NCBI GenBank assembly: GCA_026168455.1
Contig: CM047429.1
Span: 4,155,744 to 4,219,743 of the forward strand
Origin: Theocolax elegans
Taxonomy: Eukaryota > Arthropoda > Insecta > Hymenoptera > Cerocephalidae
DNA length: 64,000 nucleotides
Reading direction: 5' to 3'
The stretch's first letter is position 1. The number at the start of each line of letters is the position of its first letter. Of this stretch, positions 11,811-23,865 are shown in pieces. Both the position numbers and the translations under genes were made by a program. A model generated the notes under the pieces. It saw only the letters and a list, made by a program, of their open reading frames with translations, did not search any database and was not told where the DNA came from.

Positions 11811-12690
11811 AAACTTATTTGTGATGTTCAAGTAAATAAAAAAAATTTGTTTGAATTTGTTCAGTTGTGAGTTCCAAAAGAATGAAAATTAATTTTGAAT
11901 AATAATTAAATAAATACACCATAATTTTACTACTAATTATATTATTTCTGTATTGATTTTCTACACATTGTATTATTTGTAATATAAACACGCGAAAAAT
12001 ATTATTTATTTGTATCAATTATTATTCTATATCTTAATCGTTTTATAAAATTTTAAAATTTATTTGTTATTTATATTTATTTTATACCATTCGAAACAAT
12101 TAGCATACTTATTGTTTATAAATAAGTGGAAAATCTTCTAATATGCCTATCTTAGGTTGTATATTAATATTTCTATATAAAAATTGAATAATCGTATGGA
12201 ATTAATTGTATGAACATAAATCTTGCTTTATTTTTTGAAACCCTTTTTTTTATATATAATGTTTGTTTAAATCATTACTTATGAACATTGTATTAGATCG
12301 AACACTAGTATGACTACATTGGTATAAACACTAAATTGTCCAATTTTAAAAATTATTTTTATTAATAGTTGAATTTTGAACCTTTTTCACAAAATTAACT
12401 TATCTATCAAATTTGCTGCATTTTTTTTATTAAAATCAATATTAGAAATATTCTCATACTTTAAATTTGATTCGATGATTTTACCCGACATGTGTATTGA
12501 TACTATTAGTGAGTTTACTTTATTTAATTAATTTAATTAATAAAGTTTTTTTTATAATTAATTTTGATAAAATCTTTCTTTTCCCTCATCTTCTCGGTTC
12601 TTTGTAATCGTTATTTTGTTGTAAACATTTTCCTATGTGCATTGAGCGTAGTGTTAATTTTTACATTAAACAAAGTATGACTAATTAACT
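11811..12690. other. AT-rich region, no gene seen
   Basis: Mostly A/T with no recognisable coding or RNA feature. It separates the LTR at 10472-11810 from the short tandem duplication at 12691. Confidence 0.55.
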
Positions 12691-12840
12691 TAGGAAGGAT
12701 AAGTGACGGTGTTGCTGGACTATTTACCGCAACGAGGAGGAAAGGGTGCAATTAAGCACTCTTTAGGCAGGATAAGTGACGGTGTTTCTGGACTATTTAC
12801 CGTAACGAGGAGGAAAGGGTGCATTTAAGCACTCCTTAGG
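12691..12840. repeat. Two-copy tandem duplication of ~73 bp
   Basis: The segment beginning TAGGAAGGATAAGTGACGGT is repeated at 12763 with a few substitutions, and a third copy begins at about 12837 before diverging. Each copy holds GACTATTTACCG, CGAGGAGGAAAGGGTGCA and AAGCACTC. No function is evident. Confidence 0.9.
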
Positions 12841-13722
12841 AAGAATAGGATATAGGTTTTAGGTTTAGTGATTGTGAAGTATATTTCGGTACTCTTTCGT
12901 TCCCCCTCGAGGCGAGATTTGTTTATTAACAAATAGAATTGTTATAAACAAATAAAAATTTTTTTATAACAAATAAAATTATTTTTTATTTTTCTCGTCT
13001 CGACTACTTAGTAGTAGACACAGGAAATTGGTTCGAACATAGGTGGCGCCACTAGAAAAAGGTCGCACAAATAGGAAATTTGGTGGATTTTCGAACGGAA
13101 CCGATAGACCGACCAACGTTACTTGGAAATTGGGTAGTTTGGACAAAACCAAGTAACTAGCGCCACCTAGAGGTACGAAAGAACGCGACACAGCGCGACA
13201 TAACTTGGTGGCAATTTATCGGTATAAATAAATTGTGTGTAAGTGTATGCAAGGTTTAACTGGTTTTTGCTGGCACAAAAAAGGAAGCTTATAACCTGGC
13301 TCAGACCTTTACAAATTGTATTATAGGTTATATTTTTGTAAGAGGTCAAGCGCGCGGTAACTTTAATTATTTAATTTATTTATTTATTGATTTATTTATT
13401 AATATTTATGTAGTACCGTTAAGTTAGCGCAAGGTAAGAGCCAGGCAGTAGTTTATCGTAAATTTATTAGCAAATTTGTTAAAAATAGTTTAAACTCGGT
13501 AGTGCTTCCTGATCAAAGTAAGACAGGACTTACTTTTGGCATCCGGTTTTGTGCTTTAGTGGTTAGCTTAGGTAGAAGCAAAACCCAGTTACGCGGCGTT
13601 TTGACATTTGACAAGTAACGCCAAAGTTAAATATTCGACAGCACATAAACTTGCACACACATAGTGCGTCAAGCCAGCGAGGCTACATACTGTAAAACGT
13701 ATAAACGACGCTACAACTGAAG
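12841..13722. other. Region 5' of element D gag
   Basis: Non-coding sequence upstream of gag D. It contains an inverted pair GGTGGCGCCACTAG (13042-13055) and CTAGCGCCACC (13157-13167). No copy of the D 3' LTR (20061-21197) is found here, so the 5' LTR of D is missing, replaced or too diverged to see. Confidence 0.5.
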
Positions 13723-15585
13723 ATGGCCGCTCAGCAGAAAGACGTCGATAGTCAAATCGACGCATGGATTGAGACGCTCACCCGGGAGCAAATTGAAATA
13801 CATCTGGACGCCTAGAACCTAAATTCGGCAGGCTCGGTTCATAGGAAAGCCGAGCGACTCCACCAGTGGCTATTAGGAAATTATTCGGCCCAGGAGTTTA
13901 ACCAGGAGGAAGATGAAGCCACAGCAGTTCGCAGCCGTCTCCAACGGAGAAATAGGTGGCTGCAGATGCTAGGTGAACATCAAGACAAGGAGTCTGATGA
14001 ACCTAGCCCCGATCAAGAAGTGTATCTGGTACTGCGGGAGAACGCTGCGGTTAAAGACAACCTGCACAAGACGGTGCAGGATTTCGATGACGTCGAGCTA
14101 GATGAAACGGCGTCAGCCGCGACCAACACAGAGCCTCAACCCGAACGAGAGGAAGAATGGCTGTCATTGGTCTCAGAAGAGGGAAACATTTTTAAAATCC
14201 CTCGATCGTTCTCCCAGACCTTGGTGCAGCTTATCAAAAAAGTGAATGACCTTACTACAAAGGTGGATAAGCTGATGTCCGAGCGCACTCAAACCGCTCA
14301 CAGCACGAGATTGGACGGTGCCAACCAATCTCACCATGTGCAATTTCAGGACACATATACGTGTTATGGTCCTGATGTGAGCGAGATAGGTGAGGCGCAA
14401 GTAAATGGCGAGCAACAACGCGCAAGCGCCCCTCAGTCTAAGCCTGATGGAGCTTGGAAGGGGGGGAATGCGCGCGAATCCCAGAGGATTCCACAAGCGC
14501 GCAGCTCGCCAAACAAGGATCGGACATTCTCAACACCAAGCTTCTCGACGTCATCGAGGTTGAATGGAACACCACGGGACGTCGGCGGCATTGTTAGGAA
14601 GTGGCAGGTCAAGTTCTCTGGCGACAAGAGCCAGAGCATCGATGCCTTCCTAACCAGGATCGAGGATCGCAGGATCCTGGCTAACCTGTCAGAGGACGAG
14701 TTATTGCCGTCACTCTCGGAACTTCTGACAGACACGGCTGCCACGTGGTACCAGAACGAGAAGCACAAGTGGCACTCCTGGCAGGATTTCGTGACTTCGG
14801 CTAAACGTTGGTACGGAATGAGCCAACGTTTCCAGCAGAGGATCATCGCCGAGTCCAACGCACGGACTCAAGGTCCTGATGAACCGGTTAGGGACTATAT
14901 GACGTGCTCTATCGCAATAATGCAAAAGATAGTCCCTACGCCGACTGAAGCGCAGCAGCTCGATCATTTGTATCGGAACATGCTGCCACAGCTTCAACGG
15001 CTGTTCAAGTGAGCGGAAGTGAGCTCAATTGAACAAATGCTGGACCTCGCCACGGAAGCGGAGCAGACGATAGAAGGTGAAAAAGTATATCGTCCACCAC
15101 CTACGGAAGGGTCTCTGCTTCCTGAGATGGCGTATAAGCCGATGCGGAAAAAAGGTTCGCCGAAGGCTAAGGTAGCGGCCGCTGAGGTAAGCCCAGCCAA
15201 ATCAAGCGAGCCAGACGTCGTCGACCGCATCGCAAAGATGCTGGAGGATGCGCTGCGGCCCATCGTCTCCCAATTGGCGTCGACGACCCGACAGTCCCGT
15301 AGGAGAAGTCCAAGGTCTGGCTCTCCAAAGAAAGGCTCGCCGGCCAACCGATCTCCGAAGAGTAGGAGGTTTGGCAGACCTAATGGCCCGAGCAAGAGCT
15401 TTGGACACCGGCAGGAGAAGAAGAGTGCTAGTCCACCAAGGGAAAAAGGAAAGGAACAGCCGAAAAACCGAATGGGCTCGACGTTCGATCCGACTAAGCC
15501 TCTTACCTGCAAGGGCTGCGGGAAAATTGGATATTCCCTCAGGTACTGTCCGGTGTGCTCGGGAAACGCCAAAGGGAGCGGTTAA
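13723..15585 (+). pseudogene. Element D gag with zinc knuckle
   Basis: ATG at 13723; all parts are in one frame but interrupted by TAG at 13813-13815 (codon 31) and TGA at 15010-15012. Shortly after the first stop come RKAERLHQWLLGNYSAQEF, shared with gag C. A middle domain (about 14590-15000) has WQVKFSGDKSQSIDAFLTR and TAATWYQNEKHKWHSWQDF, typical of the gag capsid region, followed by a long basic Ser/Pro/Arg region. A CCHC-like knuckle follows (15509-15560, CKGCGKIGYSLRYC) in which the usual His is Tyr. Gag packages RNA and builds the particle. Without the two stops it would be about 620 residues, normal for this group. Confidence 0.85.
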
Positions 15586-16169
15586 CCGGGACGAAAACCG
15601 CGACCCAAGGGCTTGAGTCCCCGCTGTCCCAGGTGAGTTCAGGACAGACCCGCTCCGACCGAGAATATGGTCCAGAGAGGAGCGGAAATGGGCCTCAAAA
15701 GGAGGAACGGTCCCAACAAGCCAGCAGACCAACCTCATCCTATAAACCAGAGGATGAGAGTCGTTGGTGGCTTCTCGTGGAGATTGAGGGCTTTTGTATA
15801 AGAGCCTTATACGATCCCGGAGCCTCCACGACCGTGATGGGACCCAGCGGTCTGCAAATCGCCGCAGCATTGGGCAAGGAGTTCATTGTGGCGAACGCCG
15901 GACGCGTCAAGATGGCGGATGGTAGTTACCAACCGCTAATCGGTCATGTGATCTTACCTTTCACTGTCGGGAAGGAGACACGTGAAATAAGGGTAGCGAT
16001 CATACCAAATCTTGACGCCGAATGCTACGTAGGAGTAAATTTCGTACGAGCATTCAGAGCCATATTGGATCCGGATAGCGACCGCTTGTTCCTCAAGGAC
16101 AGCAAGCAGCAGATCCACCTCGAAGTTGCTGGAATAGGGGGTATGGCCACCTCTCGTCCGCTGGGATAG
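15555..16169 (+). pseudogene. Element D aspartic protease region
   Basis: This frame overlaps the gag end by about 30 bases in a different phase, consistent with gag-pol frameshifting. The retropepsin core reads CIRALYDPGASTTVMG, so DTG has become DPG, followed later by VGKETREIRVAIIPNLDAECYVG, the usual second half with the I-x-N-L-D-x-x-x-I/V-G pattern. The frame stops at 16169. The Thr to Pro change in the active-site triplet would be expected to impair cleavage. Confidence 0.8.
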
Positions 16170-16219
16170 CGGACGCAACCGAGGCGGAAAGGGAAGAGCT
16201 GCGAGCGCTAGTAAGCAAA

Positions 16220-18488
16220 GTGCTGTCTAATACTTCTCCCAAAATCGGGCGAACCCAACTCATTGAGCACTCGATTGACGTGGGATCAGCTCGCCCGATA
16301 AAGCAGAAGTATTATCCGGTGTCGGAGAAGATCCAGGAGGAGATGCACCGCCAGGTCCGAGAGATACTAGATTTAGAGATCATAGAGCCCTCGGACAGCG
16401 GTTGGTCAAGCCCCGTGGTGATGGTACGCAAGGAGAACGGATCACGTCGGTTTCGCATTGACTTTAGAAGTCAATGCGCTAACGAAACCAGACGCGTATC
16501 CCCTCCCGTTCATGCAGGATATCTCGCGCAAGCTGAAGAGATGTCGGTACATTAGTACTCTGGACATGAACTCAGCGTATCATCAAATACCTCTCCAGAA
16601 GGAATCGCGTCCTTATACTGCTTTCACAGTCCCGGGGATGGGACTGTATCAGTTTAAGCGGATGCCATACGGATTGGCATATGCCGGCGCGACCTTCCAA
16701 CGCATGATTGACCAAGTGGTTGGTCCTGATCTCGAGCCCAATGCCTTTTCTTACCTCGATGACATTATCATAATCACCGAGACATTTGAAGGGCACAAGA
16801 AGTATCTCGAGATGGTGCTGAAAAGACTGACCGAAGATAACTTGACAGTAAATAAGGACAAGTGTGTCTTTTGTCAAGATGAGGTGAGATATCTTGGCGT
16901 GCTGGTCAACAGGAATGGAATTCGTCCCGACCCAGCCAAGACAGACCCTATAAGGATTTATCCGGCTCCCAAAAACCTCAAACAGCTTCGACGATTCCTC
17001 GGCATGGCGTCGTGGTATCGGCGTTTTATGCCGGATTACGCCACGATTGCCGAGCCACTTACCCGTCTCACGAAGAAGAACCAAGGGTACGAGTGGTTAG
17101 ATGAACAGGAACAAGCCTTTCAGCAGCTGAAGGCCCTGATCATGACTGCTCCAGTTCTTCAACGTCCCAGTGCAGATGGACTGTTTAGCCTGCACACGGA
17201 CGCGAGCGATACCGGCATAGGAGCCGTGCTCGTCCAAGAAATAGACGGAGAGGAAAGAGTCATTGAGTTTGCCAGTCGCATTCTCACAGCACCCGAGAAG
17301 AATTATAGCGTTACGGAGAGGGAGTGCTTGGCCGTGGTCTGGGCTATTAATAAGTTCAGACCTTACATCGAAGGGTACCACTTCAAAGTGATAACGGATC
17401 ACAGTAGTCTTCGCTGGTTGTGTAATATGAGAAATCCAACCAGCCGACTAGCGAGATGGGCTTTAGAGCTTCAAGCTCATGACTTTGTCGACGAGCACAG
17501 AAAAGGAGCTCTGCATCACGTTCCCGATGCCATATCTCGCATGTATGAAGAAGACGAGCCTACAGTAGCAGCAATGTCGTGGGCTCAAACTACTGAAGAT
17601 CCTTGGTACCTAGACTGGATCAAGAACGTTTCCGACAGACCCCGTGATTTCCCCGACTGGAAAATAGTTGGAGGAAATTTGTACATCTATCGCCCCGACA
17701 AGGAGTTAGAGGAAGTGATGGATGATGAGCAAGCATGGAAGCTGGTCGTACCCATAGAGAATCGTCACTCTATTCTGAGAGAGTGTCACGACGACCCCTC
17801 AGCTGGCCATCTCGGAAGGGAAAAGGCATTCGCCCGCGTGGCCCAAAACTATTATTGGCCACGGTTCTACGCAGAAGTTGCGGATTACGTCAGGCGATGT
17901 CAAGTGTGCCAGCAATGTAAGGTCGAGCAACGTGCTCCCTCAGGGTTAATGGGTCACCGTCAATCGGACAGACCATGGCAGGTGGTATCAGGAGATATCA
18001 CTGGCCCGCTTCCACGCTCTAGCCGAGGATACGAATACATCCTAGTATTCCAGGATTTATTTACGCGCTGGATTGAAGCAATCCCGATACGAAAAGCTAA
18101 CGCAAAGACGATAGTCCGCGAGCTTCACGAACGAGTGATTAACCGGTTCGGCACCCCGGAGGTATTTCATTCGGACAACGGGAACGAGTTTAAAAATAAA
18201 CTCGTAGACGAGTACCTCGAATCTAAGGGAGTGTATCATTCGACGACACCCCCTTATCACGCACAGGACAATCCTGTCGAGAGGGCCAATCGGACCCTTA
18301 AGACAATGGTGGCGTCGTATATCCAGGATAAGCACAGCGACTGGGACGACAAGCTGCCAGAGTTAGTCTTTGCACTAAACACAGCGGTGCAAAGTTCTAC
18401 TGGATGGAGCCCGGCTATGCTGAACTATGGTCGCCAACCCGAGGCGCCTAGTACAGCTCGTCGAGAGCAAGACCGGCTTGCCCAGTAA
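16220..18488 (+). pseudogene. Element D reverse transcriptase, RNase H, integrase
   Basis: RT begins in one frame (16220-about 16470) and continues in the next (16458-18488), so one shift is present near 16460-16480. RT motifs: LDMNSAYHQIPL, FKRMPYGLAYAGATFQ and the catalytic SYLDDIIII. RNase H: SLHTDASDTGIGAVL, TERECLAVVWAI, ITDHSSLRWL. Integrase: H2C2 finger (HLGREKAFARVAQNYYW...CQVC-QQC), then the DDE core with SGDITGPLP, FHSDNGNEFK and PVERANRT. The frame ends at 18488 with a TAA that falls inside the first copy of a tandem duplication. RT copies RNA to DNA, RNase H removes template RNA and integrase inserts the product. Most domains are intact, so decay appears fairly recent. Confidence 0.9.
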
Positions 18489-19334
18489 CAGTTTGAGTTC
18501 CGTAAACTGCAGGATTGGAACGACAAAATCAAACAGTTGCCAAGACTGCACGAGAACGCAAATCGTCAGTCGGCTGCCAGTAAGGCCCGGCAAGCCGAAA
18601 TCTTCAACTCAGACGAAGGCCAGCGGAATTCGAGGTAGGAGATCTGGTGTGGAAACGCAACCGGATCCTCTCGTCCAGCGCACAAGGTATCTCGGCTAAG
18701 TCCACGCTCTAGCCGAGGATACGAATACATCCTAGTATTCCAGGATTTATTCACGCGCTGGATTGAAGCAATCCCGATACGAAAAGCTAACGCAAAGACG
18801 ATAGTCCGCGAGCTTCACGAACGAGTGATTAACCGGTTCGGCACCCCGGAAGTATTTCATTCGGACAACGGGACCGAGTTTAAAAATAAACTCGTAGACG
18901 AATACCTGAATCTAAGGGAGTGTATCATTCGACGACACCCCCTTATCACGCACAGGCCAATCCTGTCGAGAGGGCCAATCGGACCCTTAAGACAATGGTG
19001 GCGTCGTATATCCAGGATAAGCACAGCGACTGGGACGACAAGCTGCCAGAGTTAGTCTTTGCACTAAACACAGCGGTGCAAAGTTCTACTGGATGGAGCC
19101 CGGCTATGCTGAACTATGGTCGCCAACCCGAGGCGCCTAGTACAGCTCGTCGAGAGCAAGACCGGCTTGCCCAGCAACAGTTTGAGTTCCGTACTGCAGG
19201 AAGTCGGCTGCCAGTAAGGCCCGGCAAGCCGAAATCTTCAACTCAGACGAAGGCCAGCGGAATTCGAGGTAGGAGATCTGGTGTGGAAACGCAACCGGAT
19301 CCTCTCGTCCAGCGCACAAGGTATCTCGGCTAAG
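18011..19334 (+). repeat. Tandem duplication inside integrase of element D
   Basis: Unit 1 (18011-18700) starts TCCACGCTCTAGCCGAGG and ends CTCGGCTAAG; unit 2 (18701-19334) has the same start and end. Unit 2 lacks about 56 bp present in unit 1 around 18513-18568. Substitutions and a one-base loss (CCTCGAATC to CCTGAATC near 18908) show that the copies have diverged. The duplicated block covers the DDE core and the start of the GPY/F-like tail. Confidence 0.95.
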
Positions 19335-19796
19335 CTTGCTCCGAAATACACAGGGCCATATCTGATCGTCAATAGGAAAGGTATGAATACGTATGTCATA
19401 CAAGATGATCAAGGGGACCAAGAAGTATCTCACATCGAACATCTGAAGAGATACGTCCCCGAAAATAATGCTGACTCAACTGATGAGGATCAACGTGAGC
19501 AACCTCAACTGCCGAGGGATCAACAGGTGAAGTGCGACCCACCTGTAGCGAGCGAATGCTCCCCTGCGAGGGAGAATAATGCGAGCGAGTCAACTCAGTG
19601 TAATCCGCGCAAGCCGTCGCGTTCGTCTTTAGATAGGTCCCGCGTTACCAGACGACAGCGTGGTCGTCCTCGGAAAGCAACTGAGACCGTAAAGCGCCGA
19701 TCACCCATAGAGCGGTCTGCCAAAGCAGATTCTAAACCAGTTTCCCCGAGACGACGACGAGGGCGTCCTCCAGGCTCACGACCGAAGCGGACGTAA
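18702..19796 (+). pseudogene. Second integrase copy and GPY/F tail with AT-hooks
   Basis: The second copy of the DDE core starts in one frame (18825 on) and shifts near 18908 to another (18920-19333). The tail (19281-19796) has APKYTGPYLIVNRKGMNTYV, a GPY/F-type module, and IEHLKRYVP, typical of the Gypsy integrase C-terminus. The final 60 residues are highly basic and hold two AT-hook-like cores, RRQRGRPRKA and RRRRGRPPGSRP. AT-hooks bind the minor groove of AT-rich DNA; a role in choosing integration sites is inference only. Confidence 0.8.
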
Positions 19797-20060
19797 AGCG
19801 CCAGTAGCGGCCGAAGGCTGAGGCGGCGTTCAAAGAGGCTGCCTGTGAATACAGATTAACCTGTAGCCCCTGCCTTCATCGAGCGGAACGGGAGGTTCTG
19901 ACGAACCTAGGTGTCCGCTCTGCCGCTGCAAGGAGATCAAGCGTCTAAAACAGATTCCTCGCGTCCTGATAAACCTGATCAAGAGCAACTCGTTAACCCT
20001 CTTTCCCGTTCCTTGAGGAACAGAGTCCACATACAGAGTATGTGGAATCTGGAAGGGAGG

Positions 20061-20368
20061 TGTAACGGTAAGCGAGTTACAGATCAGGTAAGCAACGCGA
20101 AAGAGGATATACAGCGCGGCGCGCGCACGAACGCGCGAGAATCGTGCACGCCCAGCGGAGAGTAACGAGAGAGTTCGCGCGCGATCGGCAGCAACATCGT
20201 GTTGACAACTGCCGAGTGATTTTTACGGGATAAAAGAGCTAAAGGACTGTTGTGCGTTGTGTGTGGGTGTGAGAATCTTCTCCCCACTAACCTCCACGTC
20301 GACGTGTGCAACAGCACCTCTCACAGGCAGTGAGAAAAGGAGGCACGGGATATCCAACCTTCTAGACC

Positions 20369-20406
<38 letters not shown>

Positions 20407-21197
20407 CACGATTACGAGCTCTCTCTCAGTAGCACAGCCTTTTCCCGCCGAAGCGAGATAATCAGATTCGCGGTAAGTGGTGCACCACGTTTAGACCCGC
20501 GTGCCTATTTAATATTTCGTGTCCCGATTTACCTGGTACGGTCCAGGTGAGGAAGCTTTCCTCCTTTCCCCCCTCTCGTGACAAATCCCGCCCGGGTAGA
20601 CAGGTCGGTGGTTCGCGGGAGCCACTTCACGAGAGAAGGCGCGCGTGACGTAGGAAGCTTCTACGTCAAAACTCTCTACGTCAGAGATACATACGTCACA
20701 CGGTGTGACGTATGCCATCAGGTTAAGCAGCCGATCATATCCGGATCGGTTGCTCGTAACTCGTCGGTTAATAGGGTTTACCAACTTGTTTCGCGCTGAC
20801 CTCGGGGGTAGTCATCGGTACGACTCCCCGTCAATTGTTAACGTTAATTTTGTAGTTAATTTGTTAATATTTAATTGTTTAGTTAATAAATTGTCTCGGC
20901 GAGACAATCTTTCTCGCCGATTAACAGTAATATCGATTGTTGATAGTGTTTTACCGGTTACCGTCCTATCCTACGAATACCGCCTTCTCCGGTGTTTATT
21001 CTAGTTGGCAATTTTGGGCATAGGGCCCAACACACGGTATATAAGTCAAACGGAGTGTTTGACGTTTTTAACGGCATTGCACGGGAATCAAAGGGATTCC
21101 CGGTCGCATCGTGGGACTGCACACTTAAGCTTGGTAAGTTGGGACAGATTGGGCCTAACCGTGGGCCTTACATATCCCCAGTACCCACCCCGTTACA
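20061..21197 (+). mobile_element. 3' LTR of element D
   Basis: The polypurine tract GGAAGGGAGG (20051-20060) is directly followed by TGTAACGG. The end is CCGTTACA (21190-21197), the exact inverse of the start, giving an LTR of 1137 bp. A (GA)n run lies inside. No matching 5' LTR is found in the window. Confidence 0.8.
20373..20404. repeat. (GA)n microsatellite
   Basis: About 16 uninterrupted GA repeats within the 3' LTR of element D. Confidence 0.95.
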
Positions 21198-21222
21198 ATA
21201 TATATATATATATATATATAAT
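21198..21222. repeat. (AT)n microsatellite
   Basis: Short AT run immediately after the end of the D 3' LTR, so D's right target flank is simple sequence. Confidence 0.9.
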
Positions 21223-22466
21223 GTTCATAGGTTATAGGTTAGAATAATACATGAATTGTTTCTCTGTAAATAACAAAGAACTTTATTATTTTATACAAAA
21301 TATAATTACTGTGACGTGGTATTCGCGTACCCGAGCGCGAGCGCACACAAGTAATTTATTTATTTATCCGAACTGCGGGCTGTCGCCAGGAACGCGAGTT
21401 CGCTGGGACGAACGGTGTGGAGGATTCGGGCGATCCTCCTTGCCTCGACACGATATGTAAATTATTAGAATGTCGGCGGGAGCGGGGAGAACAAAAAAAA
21501 CACAACTTGGCCATCAAGGCCGTGTGTCGCGACAAAGGTTATTTCGCACGGGCGGAAGTATCGGGAGTCAACCGGATCGAGATCCTCGCCTGCGGTTGAC
21601 TCAACCCCGATCTCCGCTATTCGGGTACCGGCGTACCCGAATACACTCCCGAGCTCACACACTCAAACACTTGGGGAAGGGGGGAACGCGCGGTAATATA
21701 ACAAAACTTACTGGATTGCGCCCCGTGGATGGCCCAGCCGATCCTTGTCCCTTTTGGCCTCCTGGGCAACGGTGCGGTGGTGAAAGACGGCCCTGTGCCG
21801 CGGCGAGTGTCCCTCGAACCGCGTCCACACTCACTCACAACCCCATCCTTTAACACTCACCAAATCACTCGCAGTACACCTCGCGAGGATAATTCGGAAA
21901 CCGACGGCTTCTGCGCCTCACGCGCCTTTTCTCAGCCGTAATTACTCTCGATCGGCACCGGATAAGTACGTCCGCCTCGAGCGGCGGATCGGGACGTACT
22001 AAATAGGCAATTGCCTAATTTCCGAAAAAGGGATGAGAGTGGGAAACACACACACACTCTCGCGCTCTCATCCTTACGTACTATTGCGCGCGTAATTGTA
22101 CACTTGATTTCTGTAAACAAATAAGTGTCGTCGGTTGGCCTTGACATACGAAAGGCTCCGACGACTTACAATTCGCGAATTTAAATATTCTATTGTCGTG
22201 AATAGATTGTGTGACGATTTAATAAATAATGTTTATTTACCTGTAAATAACAAAGAAATAACATTAAATGTTATTATTCGCAAGGTTGTCTTTAGATTAC
22301 TTTTAAAAAGTTTTATTCATTGTTTTCGGTATATCTTTATTAACCGTACTGACTGATACGTGCCAATTCCTATCTGCAAATTTTACCTGTCGGTATATTA
22401 AAAGATCTGATTTACCGACCTACACGCGCGCAATTCAAATAGACTAAGGATGTTTTCCTAATATCT
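21223..22466 (-). mobile_element. Probable 3' LTR/UTR of element C
   Basis: On the minus strand, integrase of element C ends at 22572 and is followed by a purine-rich tract (CCAGGAGGGGAGA, about 22467-22479). The region beyond has no coding frame and is GC-rich in its middle, as in other LTRs here. It does not match the 5' LTR of C clearly enough to prove the boundaries, and its start (TATTAGG) is not a canonical TG. A GTAAGT donor-like site is present on the minus strand near 21707. Confidence 0.35.
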
Positions 22467-22571
22467 CCCCTCCTGGAGACATTTTTGGTACAAAAATTTG
22501 GTATAACTAATAATAATTACAAAATAATATAGAATATTATGTAATAGTACTTAGTAGTTACCACCTTTGAG

Positions 22572-23734
22572 TTAAGGAGATGGAGTTAATTTTGAAATAT
22601 TGAATAAATTTGATTCTAACCTTCTGTGTTCTGTATTAACTTCATACATTGAGTCTGATATCTTCTTTAAAATCTTGTATGGCCCGATTCTTAGCATATC
22701 CAATTTTTTTCGGTTCATTCGGTTACCATTTTCAATGTATACTAAATCTCCTAACATAAATTCGTGTTCTTTTCTATTTTTGTCATATAATTTCTTATTA
22801 TATTCATGGTATTTTATACTGTTTTTAAATGCAGTTTCTCTATCGTTTTCCAGTTGATTATAATCTCTATTCTTTTTTAGTTCATTTGGTAGTGCTGATG
22901 TATCTTCACCATTTAATAACTATTTCGGACTAAATTTTGTTACCGTGTGCTCGGTCTCATTGTATTGGTTTATGCAATTATTCGTGCTATAATTGTCCAT
23001 CCACACTTCTTTTTTTCTTCGTTTATCGCACATCTTATTTTATTTACTAAAGTTTGCTTAAGTCTTTCGTTTAGACCGTTCGAAAATGGTGCATTAACTC
23101 CTGTAAAGATCATTGTAACCCCTTTATCTTCTAAGAAATTTTTGAATTCTTTAGAATTTATACCTGGATATTGATCTGTTAGAAGTATTTGAATATTATG
23201 GTCTTGCAGTACATTTTCTGTTAATTTAATGAAATCATTTACATTTTGTGTTTTTGATGTCAATATGCAAGCATATCTTGTAAAGTGATCTACTAAGAGA
23301 TGTAAATATTTTTTTGTGGATCTTAAGCCACCGAATCCACCTATTGTATCGATAGAGACTATTTCAAAAGGTTTTTTTGCGGGGCCAAGGTGTGACATTA
23401 ACCCAATTTTGTCTTGCTTTCTTGACTTATTTTGTATACATACTTCGCAACATCTACAGGCTTTCTTTATATTTTCAGATATATTTGTTGCTGTATAATA
23501 CGGCAGTATCTTATTTTTCATTTGGTTTATTCCAACATGACAAAATTTCTTATGCGTGTCTTTTATTAATTGTTTACTAAATTCTTCTGATAAGAAAATT
23601 TTATCTTTGTTTCTTGATTTTTTATAATACAACTTATTTTTATACTTTAGTTTGTCTTTGTTGGATTCTATCTCTTTATTTTTTTTTTGATTCTCTAAAA
23701 TATCTTCTAAGCTAATTAAGTTTACAATCTTCAA
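22572..23734 (-). pseudogene. Element C integrase
   Basis: The frame 23734-22970 has an H2C2-type finger (HKKFCHVGINQMKNKI...CRCCEVCIQNK) and the DDE core: IVSIDTIGGFGG, LLTDQYPGINSKEFK and NGLNERLKQT. The middle motif reads TDQYPG instead of the usual D-x-G-x-E/Q-F, and the third acidic motif is shortened. A second frame (22757-22572) carries the C-terminal module (GDLVYIENGNR, RIGPYKILKKISDSMYEV), separated by shifts near 22760-22970. It would insert element DNA into the genome, but the breaks make activity unlikely. Confidence 0.8.
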
Positions 23735-23865
23735 TTTATCCTCTTCGTCTTCTTCTAATAGGTAAGATCGCCTAGCTCTTCATCTGTTCTTGCTTTTATA
23801 TTCATTTTTTCTAATGGTTTATAGTCTGAAAATACTTTAAAACGTTTGCCTGTAAGCCAGTGTTG

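Larger units (their letters stand above)
13723..21197 (+). mobile_element. Gypsy-like LTR retrotransposon D
   Basis: Plus-strand gag, protease, RT, RNase H and integrase are followed by a polypurine tract (20051-20060) and a 3' LTR (20061-21197). The order matches Gypsy/Metaviridae-type elements. Gag has two in-frame stops, the protease motif is altered, pol shifts frame, and the integrase region carries a tandem duplication, so this copy is defective. Its gag N-terminus matches the gag of element C (shared QWLLGNY-AQEF), so C and D are relatives. The 5' LTR was not found. Confidence 0.85.

Noticed and set aside
10472..13723. LTR at 10472-11810 as the 5' LTR of element D
   Set aside because: Orientation fits, but the 3' LTR of D (20061-21197) is unrelated in sequence and a 1.9-kb leader would be unusually long.
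19797..20060. Envelope gene in element D
   Set aside because: Only about 260 bp lie between the end of integrase and the LTR, with no signal peptide or membrane segment.
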